9,515 bases of DNA from the NCBI GenBank assembly GCA_016202875.1, contig JACQNX010000002.1, positions 1-9,515 of the forward strand. Reading direction: 5' to 3'. The notes under the pieces were generated by a model. The model saw only the letters and a program-made list of their open reading frames with translations. It ran no database searches and was not told the origin of the DNA. Positions 1 to 5,229 of this stretch are shown here, piece after piece. This DNA is from Candidatus Aenigmatarchaeota archaeon (lineage in GTDB: Archaea; Aenigmatarchaeota; Aenigmatarchaeia; GW2011-AR5). Positions within the stretch are counted from its first letter, which is position 1; every line of letters begins with the position of its first letter. The position numbers were made by a program, and so were the translations under genes.

Positions 1-527
1 AAGTACATCCCTGCAGCCTTTGCTGATAGCATGTCTTTTTCTGTGTCGCCTATTGCTAAACATTCTTCTGGTCTCAAGGCCATTCCATCAGCGCCTTTAA
101 GGAAAGGCTCTGGATGCGGCTTGCTGTTATTCACATCTTCATAACCAATAACAGCCATTAGTTTTGGATAAATGCCAAATTCTCTTATTGAATGCTCCAG
201 TATGTATTTAGGCGAGTAGGAAACCACACAAAGCAGAAACTGTGAATATAATAAATCTACCAATTCCCGCGCTCCCGGAAACAGTCTTATTTGAGACTGC
301 AGCCGCCTTCTTTCTTCAATCATCTGAGGTTTTATTTTAGTATAATCAAGTCCATGCTGACTGGCAACATGTTCGCTTCCTCTAGCTGTCCTTATCCAAT
401 AGTTTTTATGGTCTTCTTCTGTTATCTGAATGCCGTATCTAGCAAAGACATTTCTATGAACTTGAGACCAGATAGTCTCAGAGTCAACGAGAGTTCCGTC
501 CCAGTCGAAACATATGCCTCTTATCAT
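1..527 (-). CDS. HAD-superfamily phosphatase, 3' end outside window
   Basis: Visible N-terminal 175 codons of a haloacid-dehalogenase-type hydrolase, most like the beta-phosphoglucomutase/phosphoglycolate phosphatase group (subfamily IA). Motif I is DWDGT at residues 8-12 (nucleophile Asp8, acid/base Asp10), followed by an alpha-helical cap. The motif II Ser is near residue 103 (VVSYS), the motif III Lys near 136 (NSKPHPEPF), and motif IV is GDTEKD at 160-165. All catalytic positions are present, so it should be an active Mg-dependent phosphatase or phosphomutase; the substrate cannot be read. The start at 527 was chosen because it places motif I at the usual distance from the N terminus and is preceded by GGAG about 8 nt upstream. 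In-frame ATGs at 575 and 626 would add 16 or 33 unusual residues. A TATA-like box near 655-663 could drive it with a leader of about 100 nt. Confidence 0.9.
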   Translation of the reverse strand, partial: MIRGICFDWDGTLVDSETIWSQVHRNVFARYGIQITEEDHKNYWIRTARGSEHVASQHGLDYTKIKPQMIEERRRLQSQIRLFPGARELVDLLYSQFLLCVVSYSPKYILEHSIREFGIYPKLMAVIGYEDVNNSKPHPEPFLKGADGMALRPEECLAIGDTEKDMLSAKAAGMY

Positions 528-607
528 CAAACCGCTCCAAAAAACGTGAACTACTTCAGAAAATAGCCCACGCATACCATCTGCCTTTGAGCAAGAGACT
601 CTTACTT

Positions 608-623
608 CATACTGGCTGGTATG
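608..623. repeat. Short inverted repeat upstream of the HAD gene
   Basis: CATAC and GTATG arms separated by 6 nt, lying in the presumed leader of the minus-strand HAD gene between its TATA-like box (about 655-663) and its start at 527. It could be a small operator or hairpin. Five-base arms are close to chance level. The rest of the 528-741 spacer shows no gene; a TGACA-CA-TGTCA dyad at 701-712 is equally weak. Confidence 0.2.
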
Positions 624-741
624 CATGATTACTATCAATTATGATACAGGAAGGTTTTTAAGCGTGTCGTGAACCTGAAACTTGCAATCCCTTATAGGGG
701 TGACACATGTCATGGGATAGTACATCAAAATAATCCTAAGG

Positions 742-747
742 AAAAAA
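742..747 (-). terminator. Oligo-T termination signal
   Basis: On the minus strand a run of six T follows directly after the TAG stop of the 748-1080 gene. Archaeal RNA polymerases terminate efficiently on such T tracts without needing a hairpin. It marks a plausible end of the two-gene YEEGTP operon. Confidence 0.45.
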
Positions 748-1080
748 CTATTTATGCGAGTTGCACCCGTCTCCGCAGCATTCCACCTGTCTCAAAGGAG
801 TCCCTTCTTCGTAATTTTTCAGCATGTCAATTATTTTTTTTGCCTCTGATTTTTCAAAGAATACACGAACAAGGTGTGTTTGGCCAAAAATATTCTCCAT
901 AGGTTCAGTCAGGATACTTTTTTTGGTTGCATTTTTCACGAACTCCTGAAACTTTCCGATCTTTCCTTCATCTCCAAATTCAATCCTGAATGAATCTCCG
1001 TCATCGCCTACTATTTTTGCTATTTCTGAACGCTGCTCTTCATTAAATTGTTCCACAATACTTCTCATTATCGTGTTCAT
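748..1080 (-). CDS. Unknown small protein with YEEGTP motif and Cys-rich tail
   Basis: A 110-aa soluble protein of no family I recognise. It is acidic in the first half and has no membrane segment or signal peptide. Residues 78-90 form a predicted helix ending in NYEEGTP (90-95 for the hexapeptide), the same hexapeptide that ends the upstream neighbour's conserved region. The C-terminal tail is CCGDGCNSHK, with Cys101, Cys102, Cys106 and His109, a possible metal- or thiol-reactive hook absent from the paralogue. The ATG overlaps the upstream stop by one base (TAATG), so the two are almost certainly translated in a coupled way; this supports M1 over the second Met at residue 5. An oligo-T tract follows the stop. 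The protein is probably real given its paralogy and coupling; its function is unknown. Confidence 0.75.
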   Translation of the reverse strand: MNTIMRSIVEQFNEEQRSEIAKIVGDDGDSFRIEFGDEGKIGKFQEFVKNATKKSILTEPMENIFGQTHLVRVFFEKSEAKKIIDMLKNYEEGTPLRQVECCGDGCNSHK

Positions 1081-1424
1081 TAGTCTTCGAACTCCTTGCC
1101 ACGTCTTGGTGTCCCTTCTTCATACTGGTGCAATACTTTTAAAATCTTGTCAGCAGGCTTTTCTTCGCCGATAATGTATGCAATCCTATGCTGGTCAGGG
1201 CGTATTCTTACTGATTCCTTGATACTGACAGCGCGGTTCAATTTCGCTTCCAGAAGCTCGCGAAAAGCAGGAAATGTATGGCAGTCACCTGTTTTGTGGC
1301 AGAAAATGCCGAAAAACAGGATTTTAGCATAGTCTATTCCAGAATCAAAAAGCTTGGCCCGGATACCGTGATTGGATTGATTGAACGCATCTATGACTTC
1401 TAGCACCTCTGCCTTGATAACCAT
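1080..1424 (-). CDS. Unknown small protein, YEEGTP paralogue, first gene of pair
   Basis: A 114-aa soluble protein of unknown function. The open frame extends to 1550, but I place the start at 1424. A TATA-like box at 1465-1474 predicts transcription from about 1443, and the resulting leader holds GGTGA about 11 nt before this ATG. This start also gives a length matching the downstream paralogue (110 aa). The protein has mixed helix/strand character, Cys42 and Cys48 in FCHKTGDCHTF, and a C-terminal helix ending in YEEGTP (101-106). Alignment by eye with the downstream protein shows the same order: an N-terminal helix with a phenylalanine near 13-14, a central FxEL/FQEF helix start, a hydrophobic strand, then the lysine-rich helix and YEEGTP. 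The two are tandem duplicates that have diverged strongly. Its last base overlaps the next gene's start. Confidence 0.75.
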   Translation of the reverse strand: MVIKAEVLEVIDAFNQSNHGIRAKLFDSGIDYAKILFFGIFCHKTGDCHTFPAFRELLEAKLNRAVSIKESVRIRPDQHRIAYIIGEEKPADKILKVLHQYEEGTPRRGKEFED

Positions 1425-1464
1425 GTTATTTCTATTCACCAGCGAGTAAAAATACGAATGCTTT

Positions 1465-1474
1465 CTATATAATT
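1465..1474 (-). promoter_or_regulatory. TATA-like box for the YEEGTP pair
   Basis: The minus strand reads AATTATATAG. With initiation about 25 nt downstream, the transcript would begin near 1443 and carry a leader of about 19 nt with GGTGA before the ATG at 1424. This placement excludes the longer reading frame that starts at 1550. Confidence 0.5.
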
Positions 1475-1545
1475 TATGCTTTTGATAGGAAAATAAGCCA
1501 ACAACTGCTCCTGTTGGAACTTGACAAGAATGCGAAATAATTTCC

Positions 1546-1566
1546 CTCACACAATAATGGTGTGAG
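1546..1566. repeat. Perfect inverted repeat CTCACAC / GTGTGAG
   Basis: Seven-base perfect arms at 1546-1552 and 1560-1566 enclose a 7-nt loop. The dyad lies 13 nt past the stop of the 1580-2062 gene and about 75 nt upstream of the TATA box of the next transcription unit on the same strand. On the plus strand the second arm is followed by TTTT. It may be a 3' hairpin stabilising or ending the upstream mRNA, or an operator for the YEEGTP pair. Confidence 0.5.
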
Positions 1567-1579
1567 TTTTATATTAAAT

Positions 1580-2062
1580 TTAGAATTTTTCACGGATAAT
1601 ATTATTAGAAAGAAATATTTCTTCAATATTCGCCTTTTTCTCCTCAAAGCCAAAAGGATCTTTTTTTCTTTTTTGTCTTTCCTGTAGATGCCTTAGAGTT
1701 TCGGCTTCTGATAACAATTGGGCTGCAGGTGATTTTTCAGCTTCTTCTTGAGCTTCAGGAAATATTCTCTCATATTCTCTCAAAACATCTGCTGTTCGAA
1801 CATAACGACCGGCTTTTTGTAGATAGTGCATAAATTGTGAATGTCTAGGATCAACCGATCGAGTTGGCACTTTTTCTCTCCAGTATCTAGGATCAAGCTC
1901 AAGCGGATCAGGTCTTCTGTCTGGGGTATCTTGTTCTTGTCTGCCCAAATATTTAGCTAAAAATGAATCTGCTTCTCTCATCCGTACTTCGGTTAAACCT
2001 CCAGAATCTTTTCTAAAAGGCTCCTCTTCGTTTATTATCAAACTTTCGTATTTTGGTTTCAT
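1580..2062 (-). CDS. Unknown charged 160-aa protein
   Basis: I do not recognise this protein. It is highly charged and soluble, with no signal peptide, membrane segment or cysteine. Residues 1-70 are rich in Asp, Glu, Pro and Arg (for example DRRPDPLELDPRYW at 48-61) and look partly disordered. Residues 90-135 are strongly helical, with heptad-like spacing of Leu and Ala (VLREYERIF, AAQLLSEAETLRHLQERQ), possibly a coiled coil or a protein-binding helix. The tail (136-160) is again mixed charged. The start is well supported: AGGTGA lies about 6 nt before the ATG, and a TATA-like box at 2096-2105 predicts a transcript beginning almost at that ribosome binding site. It forms a single-gene unit, followed by a perfect inverted repeat. 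Confidence 0.75.
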   Translation of the reverse strand: MKPKYESLIINEEEPFRKDSGGLTEVRMREADSFLAKYLGRQEQDTPDRRPDPLELDPRYWREKVPTRSVDPRHSQFMHYLQKAGRYVRTADVLREYERIFPEAQEEAEKSPAAQLLSEAETLRHLQERQKRKKDPFGFEEKKANIEEIFLSNNIIREKF

Positions 2063-2068
2063 TCGTTT

Positions 2069-2074
2069 TCACCT
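2069..2074 (-). promoter_or_regulatory. Ribosome binding site AGGTGA
   Basis: AGGTGA on the minus strand, six bases before the ATG at 2062, matches the anti-Shine-Dalgarno end of archaeal 16S rRNA. It fixes the start of the charged 160-aa protein. Confidence 0.6.
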
Positions 2075-2091
2075 ATAGAAATTTATTCTCG

Positions 2092-2109
2092 AAAGCTTTT
2101 TAAAGCTTT
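2092..2109 (-). promoter_or_regulatory. TATA-like element inside an AAAGCTTT doublet
   Basis: Two copies of the palindrome AAAGCTTT, separated by TT, place a TTTAAAAA-type box (2096-2105) about 26 nt upstream of the likely transcript start for the 1580-2062 gene. The paired palindromes could be a repressor site overlapping the TATA box, or simply low-complexity A/T sequence around the box. The stop codon of the small ORF at 2100-2225 also lies here. Confidence 0.4.
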
Positions 2110-2225
2110 GAAAAGAGCTCAACACGCCGTCTTTCTAATTGTAAGCTCTCTGATTTCCGATAGTTCAGGTGAGAATCTTCAGCATTATTAAATCTAAATG
2201 AATCATCTTTTTCCAGGATATTCAT
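2100..2225 (-). CDS. Possible 41-aa small protein
   Basis: An open frame of 41 codons beginning MNILEKDD and ending VELFSKL. Its composition is protein-like (charged, no rare-residue clusters) and it fills otherwise empty sequence between two genes on the same strand. It overlaps the end of the 25-aa frame at 2203-2280 in another phase, and no ribosome binding site is visible. Alternatives are that it is not translated, or that it and the 25-aa frame are the two halves of one older gene split by a frameshift. Confidence 0.25.
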   Translation of the reverse strand: MNILEKDDSFRFNNAEDSHLNYRKSESLQLERRRVELFSKL

Positions 2226-2280
2226 TTTGCTGAAAAAAGTCTAGTGCGCTGCGAAAATCCAAAAATTGATAAGCTTGCAT
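2203..2280 (-). CDS. Possible 25-aa small ORF
   Basis: ATG 3 nt after the stop of the basic 36-aa frame, encoding an aromatic-rich peptide (starts MQAYQFLDF, ends EYPGKR). The close spacing would allow translation by reinitiation. It is too short to judge by composition and shares 23 nt with the 41-aa frame. It could be the N-terminal part of a frameshifted gene continuing in the 2100-2225 frame. Confidence 0.2.
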   Translation of the reverse strand: MQAYQFLDFRSALDFFQQNEYPGKR

Positions 2281-2283
2281 TAT

Positions 2284-2394
2284 TTAGTCCTTCTTCCCTT
2301 TCGCATATCTGCTTCTCCCAAAGCCTTTCCTGAAGCCTCGGTAGCGCTTCTTTTTTCTCTCAAACCTTTCCTGCCTTTCGTGGTCGTCTGGCAT
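2284..2394 (-). CDS. Small basic protein, 36 aa, unknown
   Basis: An unlisted short frame starting MPDDHERQERFERKKK and ending RYAKGKKD. Roughly half the residues are Arg or Lys, with regularly spaced Phe, Tyr and Gly in the middle (residues 18-30). Such composition suggests binding to RNA, DNA or the ribosome, but this is inference from charge only. It begins 5 nt after the stop of the 103-aa gene, so it is probably on the same transcript and translated by coupling; no independent ribosome binding site is seen. Confidence is moderate because a frame this short can occur by chance. Confidence 0.4.
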   Translation of the reverse strand: MPDDHERQERFERKKKRYRGFRKGFGRSRYAKGKKD

Positions 2395-2399
2395 GAAAA

Positions 2400-2711
2400 T
2401 CATCTGTTCTGATAGCCGGGCCGATTGCAAGATGCATATTCTTTTAATACAGCACTAAGGCGATCCCGTTCGTTGAGCGCAGGTTTCCTGTTTGCAATGC
2501 CTAGGCCGGGTTCTTGGTGAACAAAAACTCTGCCGTCAATTTCAAGTGTTCCGACAGACACTGCTTCGCCTTCATGTCTTGGATATTCGTGAGATGGTTC
2601 TTCAGGCTGGACCCATTTCCAGTCACACTGTTGCGGCTCTCTGGCAATAAATTTTGCTCTTTTCAAAGCTTTTAGTGCTATGTTCCTGTCAGGAAATACG
2701 TATATTTCCAT
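2400..2711 (-). CDS. Unknown 103-aa protein
   Basis: Soluble protein that I cannot assign. The N terminus (MEIYVFPDRNIALKALKRAK) resembles a strand followed by a helix. The middle is rich in Pro, Glu, His and Trp (DWKWVQPEEPSHEYP, residues 30-44). Then come two hydrophobic strands (VSVGTLEIDG, RVFVHQEPGLGI) and a C-terminal helix (81-93). This is compatible with a small alpha+beta domain. The start is strongly supported by GAGGTGA about 5 nt before the ATG. A TATA-like stretch at 2728-2737 is too close (about 22 nt from the ATG) to produce a leader holding that site. The gene is therefore more likely second in an operon behind the rubredoxin, whose stop lies 30 nt upstream. Confidence 0.7.
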   Translation of the reverse strand: MEIYVFPDRNIALKALKRAKFIAREPQQCDWKWVQPEEPSHEYPRHEGEAVSVGTLEIDGRVFVHQEPGLGIANRKPALNERDRLSAVLKEYASCNRPGYQNR

Positions 2712-2741
2712 ATACTCACCTCTTTACATTTTTATAGAACA

Positions 2742-2891
2742 TCACTCCATGTCCTCTTTCCGGAATTTAGGCTTGGGCTTCTCGGAAAAATCAACAACTT
2801 CAAAATGGTGAGGCGAGCCGCAGACTGTGCAGACATGCGGTTTCTCCTCTACCTCATGCACGCAGCCACAGTTAGTACAGCGCCATTGCAT
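2742..2891 (-). CDS. Stand-alone rubrerythrin-type rubredoxin, 49 aa
   Basis: A short gene coding for a single metal-binding knuckle pair: Cys5-x2-Cys8 and Cys21-x2-Cys24 with 12 residues between, inside MQWRCTNCG...VHEVEE...VCTVCGSP. The spacing and surrounding residues match the C-terminal rubredoxin-like domain of rubrerythrins, which binds one Fe(Cys)4 and passes electrons to a di-iron peroxidase. Here the domain stands alone with a short charged tail (residues 36-49) and no di-iron helices. It could be a soluble electron carrier for a separate peroxidase or reductase, or a structural zinc ribbon; sequence alone cannot decide the metal. The start is leaderless: a TATA-like box at 2913-2920 is centred about 25 nt upstream and no ribosome binding site precedes the ATG. 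Confidence 0.8.
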   Translation of the reverse strand: MQWRCTNCGCVHEVEEKPHVCTVCGSPHHFEVVDFSEKPKPKFRKEDME

Positions 2892-2912
2892 GAATGATAT
2901 TTAATGCAGAGA

Positions 2913-2920
2913 TTTTAATA
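2913..2920 (-). promoter_or_regulatory. TATA-like box of the rubredoxin gene
   Basis: Reads TATTAAAA on the minus strand, centred about 25 nt before the ATG at 2891. It predicts a leaderless transcript that probably also carries the 103-aa gene. Confidence 0.5.
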
Positions 2921-2941
2921 GGTTAGTGTTGTCTACTTTCT

Positions 2942-3325
2942 CTAATCGCGGAGATCTTTCGGCTCTACGATCAAAACAACATATCGTCCTGATCCTTGCC
3001 CTCTTATGAATGGGCTCGTAAAAAGAGATCCATGAAAATACGAGAAACATGTATCTGGATAAGAAACAGTGTCCTCTTTTCCGGGTTGTTCCTGATAATC
3101 TGCACCTGCATTAATTTGCGAGAGTGCCCATTTTAGTGCGTCACCTTCCAACGGCTTTTCACTAACCATAACATAGCTTTCCTGTATGCCTGAGTCTGAG
3201 CAGCGAATACCATATTTAACAACCCTGTGTTTACCTCTGTATTCTGAAGGTATTCTTTCGTCATTCGGAAATGTTAATTCCTCAAAACCCATCAGAGGTT
3301 TTGTTTTCCTGGATTCCCCGGGCAT
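2942..3325 (-). CDS. Unknown 127-aa protein
   Basis: Soluble protein not assignable to a family. Visible pieces are a basic N terminus, a predicted strand with HRVVKYGIRC (33-42), YVMVSE (51-56), an amphipathic helix GDALKWALSQINAG (61-74), and a terminal strand RYVVLIVEPKDL (114-125). Cys42 and Cys93 are the only cysteines. The alternation of strands and helix suggests a small alpha+beta fold. The start is set by a strong TATA box (TATATATAA, 3346-3354) centred 25 nt upstream with no Shine-Dalgarno sequence, so the mRNA is expected to be leaderless. It sits between trxB and the rubredoxin gene on the same strand but has its own promoter. Confidence 0.75.
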   Translation of the reverse strand: MPGESRKTKPLMGFEELTFPNDERIPSEYRGKHRVVKYGIRCSDSGIQESYVMVSEKPLEGDALKWALSQINAGADYQEQPGKEDTVSYPDTCFSYFHGSLFTSPFIRGQGSGRYVVLIVEPKDLRD

Positions 3326-3345
3326 CTGAAATCTTTAGCAGAAGA

Positions 3346-3354
3346 TTATATATA
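3346..3354 (-). promoter_or_regulatory. Strong TATA box of the 127-aa gene
   Basis: TATATATAA on the minus strand, centred 25 nt from the ATG at 3325; the best match to an archaeal TATA box in the left half of the window. It implies leaderless translation of the downstream gene. Confidence 0.6.
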
Positions 3355-3380
3355 CTTCTATTTCGCGCTTTTAATTACTT

Positions 3381-4304
3381 TTACTCATCCCACTTCTTCG
3401 CCGAGATATACTCGTAAGCAGAATAAGCAGCAACGCAGCCTTCTGCTGCGCCGGTGATTGCCTGCTTCCATTCCATGTCAGCCACGTCGCCTGCGGCATA
3501 GACGCCTGGGACATTTGTACGGGAGAGGCGGTCAATAATGATCTCTCCCTTTTCATTGAGCTTTACGCCCAGCTTTTTTGCCAGCTCCGATTGCGGAAGA
3601 TGGCCGATCTCTATGAAAAGGCCGCCGAGTTTGAGCTCTTTGCTGCCGCTGTAAGGCCTGTCTAAGACAACATGGGTGATGAATTTGTCACCTTTTATTG
3701 TCACGACATTTGTTCTGGGAATAATCTCTATCTTTTCGTTTTCCTCAACGCGCCGCATGTTTATGGGTTCAGGATGAATCTGATCGCCGCGATAAATAAT
3801 GTAGACCTTGCTGCCGTATTCCGCGAGCAGCAATGCCTCTTTGGCAGCTGAATCAGAGCCTCCGACAACGCCTATTACTTTCCCCTTGAATAAGGGTGCA
3901 TCGCATGTAGCACAATAAGAAACGCCTTTGCCATAAAATTCCTTCTCGCCTGGCACGTCCAGTTTTCTGCGCTCTGTCCCTGTGGCGATCACAATCGCCT
4001 TTGCTTTATATTGATCTTCACGCGCTTTGACAATAAAATAGTCCCCATCTTTTTCTATATCAACAACTTCATCGTCTACTATGGGCACATCGTAGTCTTT
4101 TACATGATCCTCTATATTCTGCATAAGCTCAGGGCCGCTCAATCTGATAAAACCGGGATAATTCTCCACGACATGCGTTGTCGTAAGCAGGCCGCCTCTT
4201 TCTTTAGTAATGACAACGGTTTTCAGGCTGAAGCGGGCTGCATAAATAGCAGCTGGATAGCCGGCTGAGCCGCCGCCGATCACGACAAAATCATATTCTT
4301 GCAT
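3381..4304 (-). CDS. trxB: Thioredoxin reductase (FAD disulfide oxidoreductase)
   Basis: A 307-aa low-molecular-weight thioredoxin reductase, the usual length for the bacterial/archaeal type. The FAD-binding Rossmann motif is GGGSAG at 10-15, and the second FAD contact is AGDVAD at 271-276. The redox-active site is C131-A-T-C134-D, and the nucleotide domain begins at GVVGGSDSA (145-153). It normally moves electrons from NAD(P)H through FAD to a thioredoxin or glutaredoxin-like protein in the cytoplasm. The NADPH phosphate-binding HRRxxxR stretch is not present: the equivalent segment reads YRGDQIHPEP (171-180), so NADPH preference is doubtful. A TATA-like box at 4341-4348 and AGGAAG about 9 nt before the ATG support this start. 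The gene is divergent from the aquaporin-peroxiredoxin genes, which suggests it reduces that peroxidase's carrier; no thioredoxin gene lies in the window. Confidence 0.95.
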   Translation of the reverse strand: MQEYDFVVIGGGSAGYPAAIYAARFSLKTVVITKERGGLLTTTHVVENYPGFIRLSGPELMQNIEDHVKDYDVPIVDDEVVDIEKDGDYFIVKAREDQYKAKAIVIATGTERRKLDVPGEKEFYGKGVSYCATCDAPLFKGKVIGVVGGSDSAAKEALLLAEYGSKVYIIYRGDQIHPEPINMRRVEENEKIEIIPRTNVVTIKGDKFITHVVLDRPYSGSKELKLGGLFIEIGHLPQSELAKKLGVKLNEKGEIIIDRLSRTNVPGVYAAGDVADMEWKQAITGAAEGCVAAYSAYEYISAKKWDE

Positions 4305-4340
4305 AAGAACCGCTTCCTAAGCCAATTATCGCGTCCTGCG

Positions 4341-4348
4341 TATAAAAA
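4341..4348 (-). promoter_or_regulatory. TATA-like box of trxB
   Basis: TTTTTATA on the minus strand, about 40 nt before the trxB ATG. It predicts a leader of roughly 14 nt holding AGGAAG. Confidence 0.5.
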
Positions 4349-4377
4349 GGATGTTTGATTTTCAGGATATCACTTGG

Positions 4378-4435
4378 GGCCTGGAATAGTAAAGATTGTA
4401 CTTCTGCTATTTAACCACTGTCTGCATTCCAGGCC
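4378..4435. repeat. 10-bp perfect inverted repeat between trxB and aquaporin promoters
   Basis: GGCCTGGAAT at 4378-4387 and its exact reverse complement ATTCCAGGCC at 4426-4435, with a 38-nt spacer. The repeat is G/C-richer than its surroundings and lies about 30 nt from each flanking TATA box (4341-4348 for trxB, 4466-4474 for the aquaporin). The position suits a shared operator or DNA loop controlling both divergent units. It could instead be a transcribed hairpin or the remnant of a small mobile element. No ORF or tRNA-like fold is evident inside. Confidence 0.6.
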
Positions 4436-4465
4436 TCAGCAGGCTGCAAATATCGCTTTTGAACG

Positions 4466-4474
4466 CATAAAAAG
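4466..4474 (+). promoter_or_regulatory. TATA-like box of the aquaporin operon
   Basis: CATAAAAAG centred about 26 nt before a predicted start of transcription near 4496. The leader of about 13 nt contains AGAGGT just before the ATG at 4509. Confidence 0.5.
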
Positions 4475-4508
4475 ATTGCCTTCTACTTATCTGAACAGAG
4501 GTAAAAGA

Positions 4509-5201
4509 ATGACAGACATAAGACCCTATCTTGCAGAGGCTATCGCGACATTCGCACTTGTTTTTATAGGCGCAGGCGCCATATTAGCTGGCAATGATCT
4601 TGTTGGTGTCGCGCTTGCGCATGGCCTAGTGCTGATGGCAATGATTTATGCTATTGCGCATGTTTCAGGAGCTCACATCAACCCCGCTGTTACAATAAGC
4701 ATGCTGGTGACAAGAAATATAGGCGCTGCCAAGGCTGTTCTTTACATCATCTCGCAGCTGATAGGGGCAGGCGTTGCAGGATTCTTCCTTAAAGCAATAT
4801 TCACAGGTGCGCCAGCTTCGCTGAACTTGGGCGCCACTGCATTGGGAAGCGGTGTGTCCTTTGGAACAGGCATCCTTGTTGAGGCAATACTGACGTTTTT
4901 CCTTGTATTCGTCATATTCGGCGCTGCAGTTGACAAGAGGGCGCCTGCTGGGTTTTATGGGCTGGCAATAGGCCTTGTGCTCACACTGGACATTCTTACC
5001 GGCGGGCCGCTTACAGGGGCTGCCATGAATCCTGCGCGGGCCTTTGGGCCGGCTCTTGCAGCGGGGTTCTGGGCAAATCATTTAGTTTATTGGATTGGCC
5101 CTATTGTGGGCGGCATAGTTGCAGCTTTGATTTATAATGGCCTGTTGCTTGAGAAGCAAGCCTCCTTTCCTGCGGCTGCTGCAAAAAAGGGCAGAAAATA
5201 A
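4509..5201 (+). CDS. Aquaporin / MIP-family channel
   Basis: A 230-aa membrane channel of the major intrinsic protein family with six hydrophobic helices and two half-helices bearing the NPA boxes (HINPAV, N58; MNPARAF, N174). By gap-free alignment to AqpZ landmarks, the aromatic/arginine filter is His38, Ile162, Ala171 and Arg177. That H-I-A-R set is the one found in some plant tonoplast aquaporins, rather than the F-H-T-R of water-specific AqpZ or the I-G-S-R type of methanogen AqpM. Water plus small neutral solutes such as H2O2, ammonia or urea are therefore reasonable substrates. The start is set by AGAGGT before the ATG; the frame opens further upstream at a TTG but would add 45 residues without family support. 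The peroxiredoxin gene follows after 28 nt, probably on the same transcript, favouring a link to peroxide handling. The cytoplasmic tail is Ala/Lys-rich. Confidence 0.92.
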   Translation: MTDIRPYLAEAIATFALVFIGAGAILAGNDLVGVALAHGLVLMAMIYAIAHVSGAHINPAVTISMLVTRNIGAAKAVLYIISQLIGAGVAGFFLKAIFTGAPASLNLGATALGSGVSFGTGILVEAILTFFLVFVIFGAAVDKRAPAGFYGLAIGLVLTLDILTGGPLTGAAMNPARAFGPALAAGFWANHLVYWIGPIVGGIVAALIYNGLLLEKQASFPAAAAKKGRK

Positions 5202-5219
5202 AAATAATACAAGCACAAC

Positions 5220-5224
5220 GGTGA
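5220..5224 (+). promoter_or_regulatory. Ribosome binding site GGTGA of the peroxiredoxin
   Basis: GGTGA five nt before the ATG at 5230. It decides the start against the longer open frame reaching back to 5137 and suggests translation from a transcript begun upstream at the aquaporin promoter. Confidence 0.55.
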
Positions 5225-5229
5225 ACAGA

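Noticed and set aside
291..566. Plus-strand frame of 91 codons opposite the truncated HAD gene
   Set aside because: It begins with TTG and mirrors the HAD gene, whose catalytic motifs on the minus strand are unmistakable.
1425..1550. 42-residue N-terminal extension of the first YEEGTP protein
   Set aside because: It would start upstream of the TATA-like box at 1465-1474, and the shorter product matches its paralogue in length and has GGTGA in its leader.
2728..2737. TATA-like box for the 103-aa gene
   Set aside because: Only about 22 nt from the ATG, so a transcript from it would lack the strong GAGGTGA site; readthrough from the rubredoxin promoter fits better.
4388..4425. Possible tRNA or small structured RNA inside the inverted repeat
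   Set aside because: No cloverleaf, no conserved A or B box sequences and no CCA-like acceptor pairing could be found.
4374..4508. 45-residue N-terminal extension of the aquaporin from a TTG
   Set aside because: Covers the inverted repeat and promoter; a clear ribosome binding site precedes the ATG at 4509, where the MIP family normally begins.
4665..5081. 138-codon minus-strand frame inside the aquaporin gene
   Set aside because: Cys-rich nonsense composition antisense to a fully conserved membrane channel.
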